A stretch of DNA of 8,589 nucleotides, from positions 1-8,589 of the forward strand of contig CALKXC010000132.1 of assembly GCA_938004025.1 (NCBI GenBank). Direction: 5' to 3'. Numbering within the stretch: the first letter of the stretch is position 1; every line of letters begins with the position of its first letter. Below are positions 1-6,930 of the stretch, piece after piece. The notes under the pieces are model-generated. The model was not told the DNA's origin. It worked only from the letters and a program-made list of their open reading frames with translations, and ran no database searches. The translations under genes and the position numbers were made by a program. The DNA is from an uncultured Leucothrix sp. Lineage in GTDB: Bacteria; Pseudomonadota; Gammaproteobacteria; Thiotrichales; Thiotrichaceae.

Positions 1-954
1 TTTTTTCTCTTCAGGGTTCAAGACACTTTGCAATCGTTCTAACAGATCAACCTTGGCTGACTGCTCCCGTAATATTACAACAACACCTTGCCCTCCTTCA
101 TCAATCATTTTCATTGCATCTTGCAGCGGCCATCCGCAACCCGGTTCTCTAAGTGATAGTAAATCACAGACTGAGTCTTCTAAATGCACTCGAGTTAAAA
201 TACTATCTTCACCGTTTATTTCACCTTTCACTAAAGCCATATGTGTTTGGTTACTAGCAATATCCTGATACGCGATTAAGTTGAATTCACCGTGAGCGGT
301 TTTGACTGTCTTCTCAAAGATACGATTGACCGTAGTTTCAGTATCTAAGCGGTAACGAATCAGGTCTTCTATGGTACCCATTTTAAGCTGATGCTTTTCG
401 GCAATACTGACTAAGTCATCACGTCGAGCCATTGTGCCATCTTCATTAAGAATCTCAACAATGACCGCTGATGGTTCGAAGCCTGCGAGTGCCGCTAAGT
501 CGCAGCCTGCTTCGGTATGACCTGCACGTGTAAGCACACCACCTGCTTGTGCCATGATTGGGAAAATATGACCGGGTTGAACGATTGATTCAGGCGTTGC
601 ATCAGGTGCAATGGCTGCTCGAACGGTCAATGAGCGATCATAAGCAGAAATGCCGGTGGTAACGCCTTCAGCAGCCTCGATAGACACCGTGAAGTTCGTA
701 CCATGAACGTCATTGGTGCTTGATACCATCAGAGGCAGGTCGAGTTGTTTACAGCGTTCACGGCGCATCGTCATACACACTAAACCACGGCCGTGAGTGG
801 CCATAAAATTAATATCTTGTGGACGAACTTTTGAGGAAACCATAAGAAAATCACCTTCATTCTCACGATCTTCATCATCAACGATAATGACCATCTTTCC
901 TTCGGCCAAGTCAGCGATTATTTCTTCTATTGGGTTAAACATAACAGACTTCAT
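1..954 (-). CDS. ribBA: 3,4-dihydroxy-2-butanone 4-phosphate synthase with degenerate GTP cyclohydrolase II-like domain (RibBX type), 3' end outside window
   Basis: RibB converts ribulose 5-phosphate into 3,4-dihydroxy-2-butanone 4-phosphate plus formate, the four-carbon precursor of riboflavin, in the cytoplasm. The 318 visible residues open with a DHBP synthase domain (about 1-205). It carries the acidic metal/substrate loop DDEDRENEGD at 26-35, an HGTNFTVS segment, and HTEAGCDLA with H146 and E148. From about residue 220 a RibA-like domain follows (HGEFNLIAY at 221-229), but it looks inactive. The zinc-binding C-x10-C-x-C pattern of GTP cyclohydrolase II aligns with D260, P271 and C273, and the usual QEGRGIGL-type stretch is absent. 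I chose the ATG at 954 because it overlaps the ribE stop as ATGA, implying translational coupling. An in-frame ATG at 942 gives a start (MFNPIEEI) closer to the family norm and is an alternative. The end of the gene lies beyond base 1. Confidence 0.93.
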   Translation of the reverse strand, partial: MKSVMFNPIEEIIADLAEGKMVIIVDDEDRENEGDFLMVSSKVRPQDINFMATHGRGLVCMTMRRERCKQLDLPLMVSSTNDVHGTNFTVSIEAAEGVTTGISAYDRSLTVRAAIAPDATPESIVQPGHIFPIMAQAGGVLTRAGHTEAGCDLAALAGFEPSAVIVEILNEDGTMARRDDLVSIAEKHQLKMGTIEDLIRYRLDTETTVNRIFEKTVKTAHGEFNLIAYQDIASNQTHMALVKGEINGEDSILTRVHLEDSVCDLLSLREPGCGWPLQDAMKMIDEGGQGVVVILREQSAKVDLLERLQSVLNPEEKK

Positions 955-1613
955 GAGTAACCATTCTCTTTCAAGAAACCTTCAGTGATTCCACTCTCTT
1001 TTGCCGAACCAATAGCTGCCTTATCACCCAGTAACAAGCGTTCAAGGTAACGTGCAAGCAAATCAACTTCGAGGTTAACGGGTGTTCCCGCTTGGTAACC
1101 TCCAATCACTGTTTCCTGCAAGGTATGCGGCACAATGTTAATTTCAAAACGACAGCCATCGACTCGATTAACCGTTAAGCTCACCCCGTCGATAGTGATC
1201 GAACCTTTTGCAGCAATATATTTCGCTAACTCTTTGGGAGCTGCAATTTCAAACCATTCCGAACGACCATCGTTACGACGTGCTTCAACTTGCCCTAGTC
1301 CATCGACATGGCCACTTACCAAATGACCCCCTAAGTGGTCTTGTAGTGTGAGTGCACGTTCAAGATTTACGTGTGAACCTGTTTTGAGATTGCCCAATGA
1401 TGTTAGAGACAAAGTTTCTCTGGATACATCGGCAACGAAGCTGTTTTCTGTTAGTTGAACGGCTGTCAGGCATACGCCATTGACAGCAATACTGTCGCCC
1501 AGTTTGACATTACTCATTGGCAGCTTGCCTGTTGCTACGCTAAGGGCAACATCGCCACCTTTTTCCTGTAAGGATTGGATAGAGCCAACTGCTTGAATAA
1601 TACCGGTAAACAT
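951..1613 (-). CDS. ribE: Riboflavin synthase, alpha subunit
   Basis: This enzyme catalyses the last step of riboflavin synthesis: dismutation of two 6,7-dimethyl-8-ribityllumazine molecules to riboflavin and a pyrimidinedione. The 220-residue protein has the family's invariant start MFTGII and two tandem lumazine-binding barrels, about 1-97 (SIAVNGVCLTAV at 41-52) and 98-195 (SITIDGVSLTV at 138-148). S41, C48 and H102 fall at the positions of the conserved active-site residues of the E. coli enzyme. A C-terminal trimerisation helix follows (about 185-200), then a roughly 20-residue tail a little longer than usual. The start lies 9 bp after the ribD stop with only a weak AGG-type ribosome site overlapping that stop. 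Its own stop overlaps the ribBA start by 4 bp. The gene is called ribC in E. coli; ribE is the usual name in marine gammaproteobacteria. Confidence 0.97.
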   Translation of the reverse strand: MFTGIIQAVGSIQSLQEKGGDVALSVATGKLPMSNVKLGDSIAVNGVCLTAVQLTENSFVADVSRETLSLTSLGNLKTGSHVNLERALTLQDHLGGHLVSGHVDGLGQVEARRNDGRSEWFEIAAPKELAKYIAAKGSITIDGVSLTVNRVDGCRFEINIVPHTLQETVIGGYQAGTPVNLEVDLLARYLERLLLGDKAAIGSAKESGITEGFLKENGYS

Positions 1614-1622
1614 GAACTAAAC

Positions 1623-2744
1623 CTATTTCTGCGTGAGGCTCGCAATGATACGCCAATCGTCACCAATTGCACGTATATCCTTAATTTTTAGATCGATCCT
1701 GTCTTGCATCGTTTTGATATTTGGCAGGTGAAATGCACCTAGTCCATCACTGCCTAATAAATGCGGAGCCATGTATAACAACAGCTCATCCGCTAAGCCT
1801 TCTTGTATCAAGCTACCGCAGAGCTTTGCGCCGGCTTCGGTATGAATTTCATTGATTTCGCGTTTAGCAAGGTCCTCCATAACCGCCTTGAGTGACATGG
1901 CTTCGCCCTGCTGCTCACTTGAAATAACAACGACATCAGCACCGGCTTTTTCTAGGGCTTTAATCTTATCTAATGAGCTATTTAGGGTATAAATAACAGT
2001 CTGGCCAGGAAGAGCAAGAAGCTTCGCATTTGTTGGGCACCGCAGTTGAGAGTCTAAAATGACCCTTACCGGTTGCCTCACGTCACCTTCAATTTGCAAA
2101 GCTTGTGTATCAAGTCTGACAGTAAGGGATGGATCATCCGCTAGAACGGTACCAATCCCCGTTAATATTGCTGAACTTTTCGCACGCCAAAACTGAACAT
2201 CATGACGTGCAGCTTCTCCAGTGATCCATTTGCTTTCACCACTAGATAATGCGGTTTTCCCATCTAAACTAGTTGCCATTTTAACGCGAACGAATGGCAG
2301 CTTCTTTTCCATGCGTTTTATGAAGCCAACATTGATAGCCCTAGCTTGGTTTTCTAAAACGCCTGATATCACTTTAATTCCAGCTGCCTCTAGTAATGCA
2401 ATACCACTACCCGCAACTTTTGGATTTGGATCTTGCATAGCAATGACGACGTTTGAAATACCTGCTTTAATTAAAGCACTTGTGCAAGGTGGTGTCCGAC
2501 CAGTGTACGAACAGGGCTCTAGCGTTACATAAGCCGTCGCCCCTTTTGCAGATTCACCCGCTTTTTTTAACGCATTTACTTCGGCATGGTCATGGCCCGC
2601 GAGCTGAGTAAAACCTTCAGAAATTACTTGACCATCCTTTACTAAAAGGCAACCAACATAAGGGTTAGGATGAGTGATGTACTGGCCGCGCTTGGCAATC
2701 TGTATTGCTCGAGCCATGAATTCGAGATGTTGTGAGTCTTCCAT
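1623..2744 (-). CDS. ribD: Bifunctional riboflavin pyrimidine deaminase / 5-amino-6-(5-phosphoribosylamino)uracil reductase
   Basis: RibD carries out steps two and three of the pathway from GTP: zinc-dependent deamination of the 2,5-diaminopyrimidine, then NADPH-dependent reduction of the ribosyl side chain. At 373 residues it is full length. The N-terminal deaminase domain (about 1-145) shows the cytidine-deaminase-like zinc site: H53-A-E55 (within HDHAE) and C78 and C87 in PCSYTGRTPPC. The reductase domain (about 148-370) begins PFVRVKMATSLDGK and contains SKWITGEAAR and GIGTVLADDPSLTVR, the typical substrate- and NADPH-binding segments. No residue loss is evident. The ATG is only 2 bp after the nrdR stop and no clear Shine-Dalgarno precedes it, so translation probably depends on ribosomes finishing nrdR. 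Confidence 0.98.
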   Translation of the reverse strand: MEDSQHLEFMARAIQIAKRGQYITHPNPYVGCLLVKDGQVISEGFTQLAGHDHAEVNALKKAGESAKGATAYVTLEPCSYTGRTPPCTSALIKAGISNVVIAMQDPNPKVAGSGIALLEAAGIKVISGVLENQARAINVGFIKRMEKKLPFVRVKMATSLDGKTALSSGESKWITGEAARHDVQFWRAKSSAILTGIGTVLADDPSLTVRLDTQALQIEGDVRQPVRVILDSQLRCPTNAKLLALPGQTVIYTLNSSLDKIKALEKAGADVVVISSEQQGEAMSLKAVMEDLAKREINEIHTEAGAKLCGSLIQEGLADELLLYMAPHLLGSDGLGAFHLPNIKTMQDRIDLKIKDIRAIGDDWRIIASLTQK

Positions 2745-2746
2745 TG

Positions 2747-3247
2747 CTAGACGGAGTCGTCCCCGGAATTCTTTTGTTTAGCTTTTAGTGTTGCAACCTT
2801 TTTTTCCATCAGGTTGATAGTTTCAACGAACTCATCAATATCATTGAAGCTTCGATACACCGAAGCAAAACGAATATAGGCTACGCCATCGAGATTTCGC
2901 AGTTGTTGCATTACCTGCTCGCCAATCCATTGAGATTCAACTTCACGTAAGCCGCTGCTAAGGATTTGTTTTTTTATTTGTAAAATCGCCCGGTCAATAC
3001 TGTCCATACTGACTGGGCGTTTTTCTAGGGCTAACATCATGCCAGCCCGCAATTTTTCAACATTGTACGCTTCGCCAACGCCATCGCTTTTAAGAACACG
3101 TGGCATATTCAGATCGGCTACTTCATAAGTCGTGAAGCGTTCTTCACAGGTACCACATTTACGTCGTCTGCGAACTTGATCGCCTTCTGCTCCGAGACGG
3201 GAATCAACAACGCGTGTATCTGTGGCACTGCAAAACGGACAATGCAT
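2747..3247 (-). CDS. nrdR: Transcriptional repressor NrdR (ribonucleotide reductase regulator)
   Basis: NrdR is an ATP/dATP-sensing repressor that binds NrdR boxes in front of ribonucleotide reductase operons. The 166-residue protein has both hallmark parts: an N-terminal zinc ribbon with C3, C6, C31 and C34 plus the basic stretch RRRRK at 26-30, and an ATP-cone (about 49-139) starting PRVLKSDG, with K53 and D55 and a KRPVS segment. The first residues MHCPFC are the invariant family start, so the start codon is secure. The gene lies between glyA (8 bp upstream) and ribD (2 bp downstream). Linkage of nrdR to rib genes is common in Proteobacteria and does not imply that NrdR controls flavin synthesis. 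The C-terminal tail ([10 protein letters not shown]) is low complexity and unremarkable. Confidence 0.98.
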   Translation of the reverse strand: MHCPFCSATDTRVVDSRLGAEGDQVRRRRKCGTCEERFTTYEVADLNMPRVLKSDGVGEAYNVEKLRAGMMLALEKRPVSMDSIDRAILQIKKQILSSGLREVESQWIGEQVMQQLRNLDGVAYIRFASVYRSFNDIDEFVETINLMEKKVATLKAKQKNSGDDSV

Positions 3248-3255
3248 AGGCTCAA

Positions 3256-4512
3256 TTACTCAGCATAAACAGGAAGACGACCGCAGATCTCGCTTACTTT
3301 AGCTTTGACACTATCGCTAACCGCTTGATCTTCGATGTTCTCCAATATATCACAGATCCAGCCAGTCAGATCAATACAATCCTGTTCTTTAAATCCGCGA
3401 GTTGTCACTGCTGGGCTACCAATACGTAAACCACTAGTGACAAAAGGTGACTGTGGATCATTTGGTACAGAGTTCTTATTAACAGTGATATGGGCGTTAC
3501 CTAAAGCGGCATCTGCTGCTTTACCCGTAATACCTTTATCAATTAAATCAAGTAAGAACAAGTGATTATCGGTTCCATCAGAAACGATGTTAAAGCCACG
3601 CTCTTTGAAGGTATGCGCCATGGCTTGAGCATTCTTAATTACCTGAACTTGATAATCCTTAAAGCTTGGCTCCATGGCTTCTTTGAACGCAACGGCTTTA
3701 GCAGCAATCACGTGCATTAATGGCCCACCTTGAGTACCTGGGAATACCGCTGAGTTCAGCTTCTTCTCAATTTCAGGGTTAGACTTAGCTAGGATGATTC
3801 CACCGCGTGGCCCGCGTAACGTTTTGTGAGTGGTTGACGTCACAACATCAGCGATTTGAACCGGCGAAGGATATACACCCGCAGCAACTAAACCTGCAAC
3901 GTGAGCCATATCAACAAACAGTATCGCACCCACTTCATCCGCGATATCACGGAAACGTTGCCAGTCCATCACACGAGAATAAGCAGAGAAACCTGCGATG
4001 ATCATCTGAGGCTTGTGCTCACGTGCCAATGCTTCGACCTGATCGTAGTCAACTTCACCTGTATCGTTATTTAAACCGTACTGAACGGCGTTGTATATTT
4101 TGCCTGAAAAGCTAACGTGTGATCCGTGAGTCAGGTGACCACCATCTGATAGGCTCATGCCTAATACCGTATCACCAGGATTCAGTAGCGCCATATAAAC
4201 TGAAAGGTTAGCCGAAGAACCTGAGTGCGGCTGTACATTGACGTAGTCAGCACCAAACAATTCTTTCGCTCTTGAGATCGCTAAATCTTCAGCGACATCA
4301 ACAAACTCACAACCACCGTAATAGCGCTTTGAAGGGTAACCTTCTGCGTATTTGTTGGTAAGTACCGAGCCTTGTGCTTCCATGACGTAAGGACTGGTGT
4401 AGTTCTCAGAAGCGATCAACTCAATGTGATCTTCCTGACGTTGTGATTCATCAGCAAGTGCTTCGTATAACTCACTATCGTAATCGGCGATATTCATTTT
4501 AATGCTAAACAC
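3256..4512 (-). CDS. glyA: Serine hydroxymethyltransferase (GTG start)
   Basis: GlyA is the PLP enzyme that interconverts serine and glycine while loading tetrahydrofolate with a one-carbon unit, feeding purine, thymidylate and methionine synthesis. All 418 residues match the family from end to end: [12 protein letters not shown] near the N-terminus, [13 protein letters not shown] at 55-67, PHSGSSAN at 95-102, D201 and H204 in [12 protein letters not shown], the PLP Schiff-base lysine K230 in [13 protein letters not shown], and FPGTQGGP. The first codon is GTG, giving [12 protein letters not shown], which parallels the E. coli N-terminus. The choice is supported by an AGGAG motif 7 bp upstream; the internal ATG at Met6 (4497) lies too far from that site. 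It is the first gene of the glyA-nrdR-rib run. Confidence 0.98.
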   Translation of the reverse strand: MFSIKMNIADYDSELYEALADESQRQEDHIELIASENYTSPYVMEAQGSVLTNKYAEGYPSKRYYGGCEFVDVAEDLAISRAKELFGADYVNVQPHSGSSANLSVYMALLNPGDTVLGMSLSDGGHLTHGSHVSFSGKIYNAVQYGLNNDTGEVDYDQVEALAREHKPQMIIAGFSAYSRVMDWQRFRDIADEVGAILFVDMAHVAGLVAAGVYPSPVQIADVVTSTTHKTLRGPRGGIILAKSNPEIEKKLNSAVFPGTQGGPLMHVIAAKAVAFKEAMEPSFKDYQVQVIKNAQAMAHTFKERGFNIVSDGTDNHLFLLDLIDKGITGKAADAALGNAHITVNKNSVPNDPQSPFVTSGLRIGSPAVTTRGFKEQDCIDLTGWICDILENIEDQAVSDSVKAKVSEICGRLPVYAE

Positions 4513-4519
4513 GTCATTG

Positions 4520-4524
4520 CTCCT
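4520..4524 (-). promoter_or_regulatory. Ribosome binding site of glyA
   Basis: AGGAG on the minus strand, 7 nt before the GTG at 4512. It is the strongest Shine-Dalgarno in the window and decides the start in favour of GTG over the internal ATG. An out-of-frame ATG at 4517 lies only 2 nt after it, too close for normal initiation. Confidence 0.8.
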
Positions 4525-4593
4525 GACACTGTAGTTTTAATAAATCTCAATAACTTCAGAGCCAAATGATGAAAAATCATAGTGTGGCAAGGC

Positions 4594-4653
4594 TGAAATT
4601 ATTATGGGATTAATACTTGATAAACGAGTAAGTCTAAGGAAACAATAATTTCA
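4594..4653. repeat. Perfect 10-bp inverted repeat flanking the glyA promoter candidate
   Basis: TGAAATTATT at 4594-4603 and its exact reverse complement AATAATTTCA at 4644-4653, with 40 bp between. Just outside, GGC (4591-4593) and GCC (4656-4658) could extend the pairing if a 2-nt bulge is allowed. The arms could be two operator half-sites bracketing a promoter; a 10-bp AT-rich repeat can also arise by chance. Confidence 0.6.
4610..4637 (-). promoter_or_regulatory. glyA: Candidate sigma70-type promoter of the glyA-nrdR-rib operon
   Basis: On the minus strand a -35-like TTAGAC (4637-4632) and a -10-like TATTAA (4615-4610) are separated by 16 bp. They would start transcription roughly 90 nt before glyA. 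This is the best match I see in the 179-bp gap 4513-4691; the AT-rich sequence permits other pairings. The pair lies entirely inside the loop of the flanking 10-bp inverted repeat. Since no convincing terminator separates the radical SAM gene from glyA, read-through could also contribute. Confidence 0.4.
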
Positions 4654-4691
4654 TAGCCAGTAAAAAATACTATATTTAGAGGTAAGTAAAA

Positions 4692-6179
4692 CTACATCAT
4701 TCCATTAAACTGTTGGGCATCATTTCGTAATGACTTACGATTAATATGATACACCTGAGTCAGCAGCTTGTTTTTTTGTAAACGATATTCTTTATCGCGT
4801 GGTGGTTTGTACTGATACAAGCCTCTAGCGAGTTTGTAGTCCCATTTAAAATTTTTCATATACGGGAAGCGTTCCGGCTTTTTCATGAACAAACGATCGA
4901 ATGGAGTATCTGGTAAAGGTTTAAATCGAGATAATCTTATGCGATCTAGGTATTGCTCGTATTGTGCGATAAATTCCACGGTTAGTTTAAGGTCTTCGGC
5001 AGTCTCGCCAGGGAAACCTTGCATCATTGAAGTTCGCACACTAATTCCGGCATCATAGGCATTTTTAAGAAACTCACCTGCCTCTTCTACTTTAGTACCT
5101 TTCTTCATGCTATCGAGTAACTCTTGGCTACCAGACTCTAATCCAAATGAGATGCGAGTGAGCCCTGCTTTCTTAGCCGCATCCAGCGTTGCTTTATCTA
5201 AGCCATTATCCCCTAAATGATTGACATGAACGGTGGCAATCCATCGTGCACCAGGCACTACTGTTTGTATATTTTCAATTAATCCATACCAAAGATCCAA
5301 GTCGGAATTTAATTTGATATCTAGAAAGATAAAATCGGTGCTCTGGTGAATTTCAGATTGGTGTTTTAATTCATTGAGAACGGGCTGTAACCCTCTGGAT
5401 CTAAAGGTTCGGCCATTCGCCGACACGACATCACCACAAAAAGTGCAAGCTCCCCAGCTACACCCCCTGCCTGACATGATTGGAATTATCTTGTGAGGGT
5501 ATTTCTCCCAAGGGAAATCGCTAAAATCTGGAACCGGAAGCCTTTCCAAGTTTTTAAGCGGCAATAAGGGTTGAACGTTATCCTTTGATTCTTGTGTAAA
5601 TACACCCTCTTGTCCTGACAAGGACTCACCGTTCAATAACTTTTCAATCATTTGTGGAAGTTTAAACTCGACTTCTCCACCAACGATTGCGGCAATTCCT
5701 TTTAGGGAAAGCCATCGTTTGGTAACACGATCAAGGTTGAAGAATGGTCCACCTAATAAAACAGGAATGCCTTTTGCCGCGGCTCGTTCACCAATGAGTT
5801 TACACATCTCATAATGGTCTAAATACGAGGAAATAAGGATTGCCGCAGGCTTTGTTTCAAGTGCTCGATCCACTTCAGCTAACATGGCTGGATGTGGTTT
5901 CGCATTGCGCTTGGCTAACTGCTCCCTTAAAAAATCTCTTGAATAGCTCATTAACGGATTACCTGAAAAGTACAGGCGACGCATCAGCTGATCTTTCCAA
6001 TTTTCCGGATTATCTCGGGTAAACGTAGGTACTCCGAGTGCGAGTGGACTTAGTAAGCGAACTTTGTAATCAGCATCTCGTAGCGTCTTGATGAGGTAAC
6101 CTACAGCCAGTGTGGGGTAGGCTGCAAAGTTATTAAGGTCGATGAATAATAGTTCAGGGGTAGAATTCTGTTTTGTCAT
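4692..6179 (-). CDS. B12-binding-domain-type radical SAM protein, substrate unknown
   Basis: A 495-residue protein built like class B (cobalamin-dependent type) radical SAM enzymes. The N-terminal Rossmann-like region (about 10-180) shows LLFIDLN, AVGYLIKTLRDADYKVRLLSP and GIPVLLGGPFF; no DxHxxG base-off cobalamin motif is visible, as in many relatives. The radical SAM barrel (about 228-430) carries GRGCSWGACTFCG with C240, C245 and C248. The spacing is CX4CX2C instead of the usual CX3CX2C. Later barrel motifs are ISFGLESGS at 343-351 and GFPGET at 388-393. A C-terminal extension rich in basic and aromatic residues follows (about 435-495). An in-frame TTG at 6197 could add six residues, but neither start has a good Shine-Dalgarno, so I use the ATG. 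Class B members do methylations, ring contractions and other radical chemistry on lipids, antibiotics and cofactors. The specific reaction here cannot be read from the sequence. It lies 55 bp after the hydrolase gene, in the same orientation. Confidence 0.9.
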   Translation of the reverse strand: MTKQNSTPELLFIDLNNFAAYPTLAVGYLIKTLRDADYKVRLLSPLALGVPTFTRDNPENWKDQLMRRLYFSGNPLMSYSRDFLREQLAKRNAKPHPAMLAEVDRALETKPAAILISSYLDHYEMCKLIGERAAAKGIPVLLGGPFFNLDRVTKRWLSLKGIAAIVGGEVEFKLPQMIEKLLNGESLSGQEGVFTQESKDNVQPLLPLKNLERLPVPDFSDFPWEKYPHKIIPIMSGRGCSWGACTFCGDVVSANGRTFRSRGLQPVLNELKHQSEIHQSTDFIFLDIKLNSDLDLWYGLIENIQTVVPGARWIATVHVNHLGDNGLDKATLDAAKKAGLTRISFGLESGSQELLDSMKKGTKVEEAGEFLKNAYDAGISVRTSMMQGFPGETAEDLKLTVEFIAQYEQYLDRIRLSRFKPLPDTPFDRLFMKKPERFPYMKNFKWDYKLARGLYQYKPPRDKEYRLQKNKLLTQVYHINRKSLRNDAQQFNGMM

Positions 6180-6234
6180 ACAGAAGTTATAGAACAAATT
6201 AATTAGAAATGTGTAAATTTGTTAAATAATCAAT
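6180..6234 (-). promoter_or_regulatory. Short spacer before the radical SAM gene with a possible shared regulatory element
   Basis: This 55-bp AT-rich gap holds ATTTAACAAATTTACAC (6227-6211, minus strand), which matches 14 of 17 positions of an element upstream of the phospholipase D-like gene. A TATAAC -10-like hexamer (6191-6186) lies only 6 nt before the ATG at 6179, with no good -35 at normal spacing. There is no terminator-like hairpin, so cotranscription from the upstream genes is still likely. Confidence 0.35.
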
Positions 6235-6930
6235 TTAGTCCTTACGGATGCTTTTAATAGTCCCGTCCGGTATTGTTTTACTTTGCCAAACGATCTCAAG
6301 GCTTGAATCAATAAAATCATCAGGTATCAAGGTTGGACGTTTACTAAAGGGCGCTCTTCTATCACGCAACCTTACACCGGCTTTAGTTAGTACATCTTCC
6401 AAACACACATAAACAAATTCAGTACAGGAAAGATTGTTATATCGTGAAAAATCAAAACGAAAATCATAAGGTGTGCCTAAGCTCATTAGGGCCCGGTTAT
6501 ACACTTCGTTTACATTATCTTGGCTAATCTCTGACGATCTCAGAATGAGTAAGTAATCGCAGCGGCAGAAGTTTAGCAGGTCTTCCATAAACACGCCTTC
6601 AGCCATGGCATGGATGACGATCTGCTCGCCTTCAGCGTAAAACTCATCTTTCGCAGCGGAAAGCAACATTACGTTATCTGGGTTGGGTACATTGCCGACA
6701 TAGAGGCCCGTATGCGTAAAGAATCCAGGAATAAAATAACTGTCTAAGTAGTTTTTATAGCCTCGCACCAGAATGTCGCCAGGTTGTAATGTATTCATCA
6801 CCTCGCGAGTTTCATCCCCTTTAATAAGGTAGCTGCCAGGGTCATAAAGCACAAAAAATGGAAACTTATAAATCTTCATATCTCCAAAGATTTTTAGTGT
6901 CCCATTATAAATTTTTGTCAGTAGATTCAT
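6235..6930 (-). CDS. Permuted NlpC/P60 (YiiX/LRAT-like) papain-fold hydrolase or acyltransferase
   Basis: A 231-residue protein resembling the YiiX/YebB-like branch of circularly permuted NlpC/P60 enzymes. The order of catalytic residues is inverted relative to papain: a histidine in FFTHTGLYVGN (H73) precedes the nucleophilic cysteine in NLSCTEFVYVCLE (C169). QPGDILVRG at 49-57 is the usual domain opening, and LGTPYDFRFDF at 151-161 is the typical segment just before the cysteine. Family members include amide/thioester hydrolases and the lipid acyltransferases related to LRAT; no substrate can be assigned here. No signal peptide or membrane helix is obvious, although the first 35 residues are aromatic and could touch membrane. 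Its ATG overlaps the stop of the phospholipase D-like gene by 4 bp (ATGA) and has an AGGA site 7 nt upstream, so the two are cotranslated. An alternative start at Met18 has no supporting evidence. Confidence 0.83.
   Translation of the reverse strand: MNLLTKIYNGTLKIFGDMKIYKFPFFVLYDPGSYLIKGDETREVMNTLQPGDILVRGYKNYLDSYFIPGFFTHTGLYVGNVPNPDNVMLLSAAKDEFYAEGEQIVIHAMAEGVFMEDLLNFCRCDYLLILRSSEISQDNVNEVYNRALMSLGTPYDFRFDFSRYNNLSCTEFVYVCLEDVLTKAGVRLRDRRAPFSKRPTLIPDDFIDSSLEIVWQSKTIPDGTIKSIRKD

Noticed and set aside
53..1326. Plus-strand open frames near 53-268, 797-988 and 1135-1326
   Set aside because: They are antisense to ribBA and ribE and show low-complexity, serine-rich translations without motifs.
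2221..2532. Plus-strand open frame of 103 codons
   Set aside because: It is antisense to ribD, which is unmistakable over this whole stretch; the translation has no recognisable domain.
3335..4001. Plus-strand open frames of 76 and 64 codons
   Set aside because: Both lie opposite glyA coding sequence and are shadows of its conserved codons.
4566..4580. Small hairpin ATGAT-GAAAA-ATCAT in the glyA leader
   Set aside because: A five-pair A-T-rich stem is expected by chance and has no T tract or other context.
4668..4691. Possible terminator after the radical SAM gene (AAATA-TAG-TATTT followed by T residues)
   Set aside because: The stem is only five A-T pairs; too weak to call an intrinsic terminator.
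6180..6197. TTG start at 6197 for the radical SAM gene
   Set aside because: It adds only MFYNFC, with no Shine-Dalgarno; the ATG at 6179 is simpler, though not proven.
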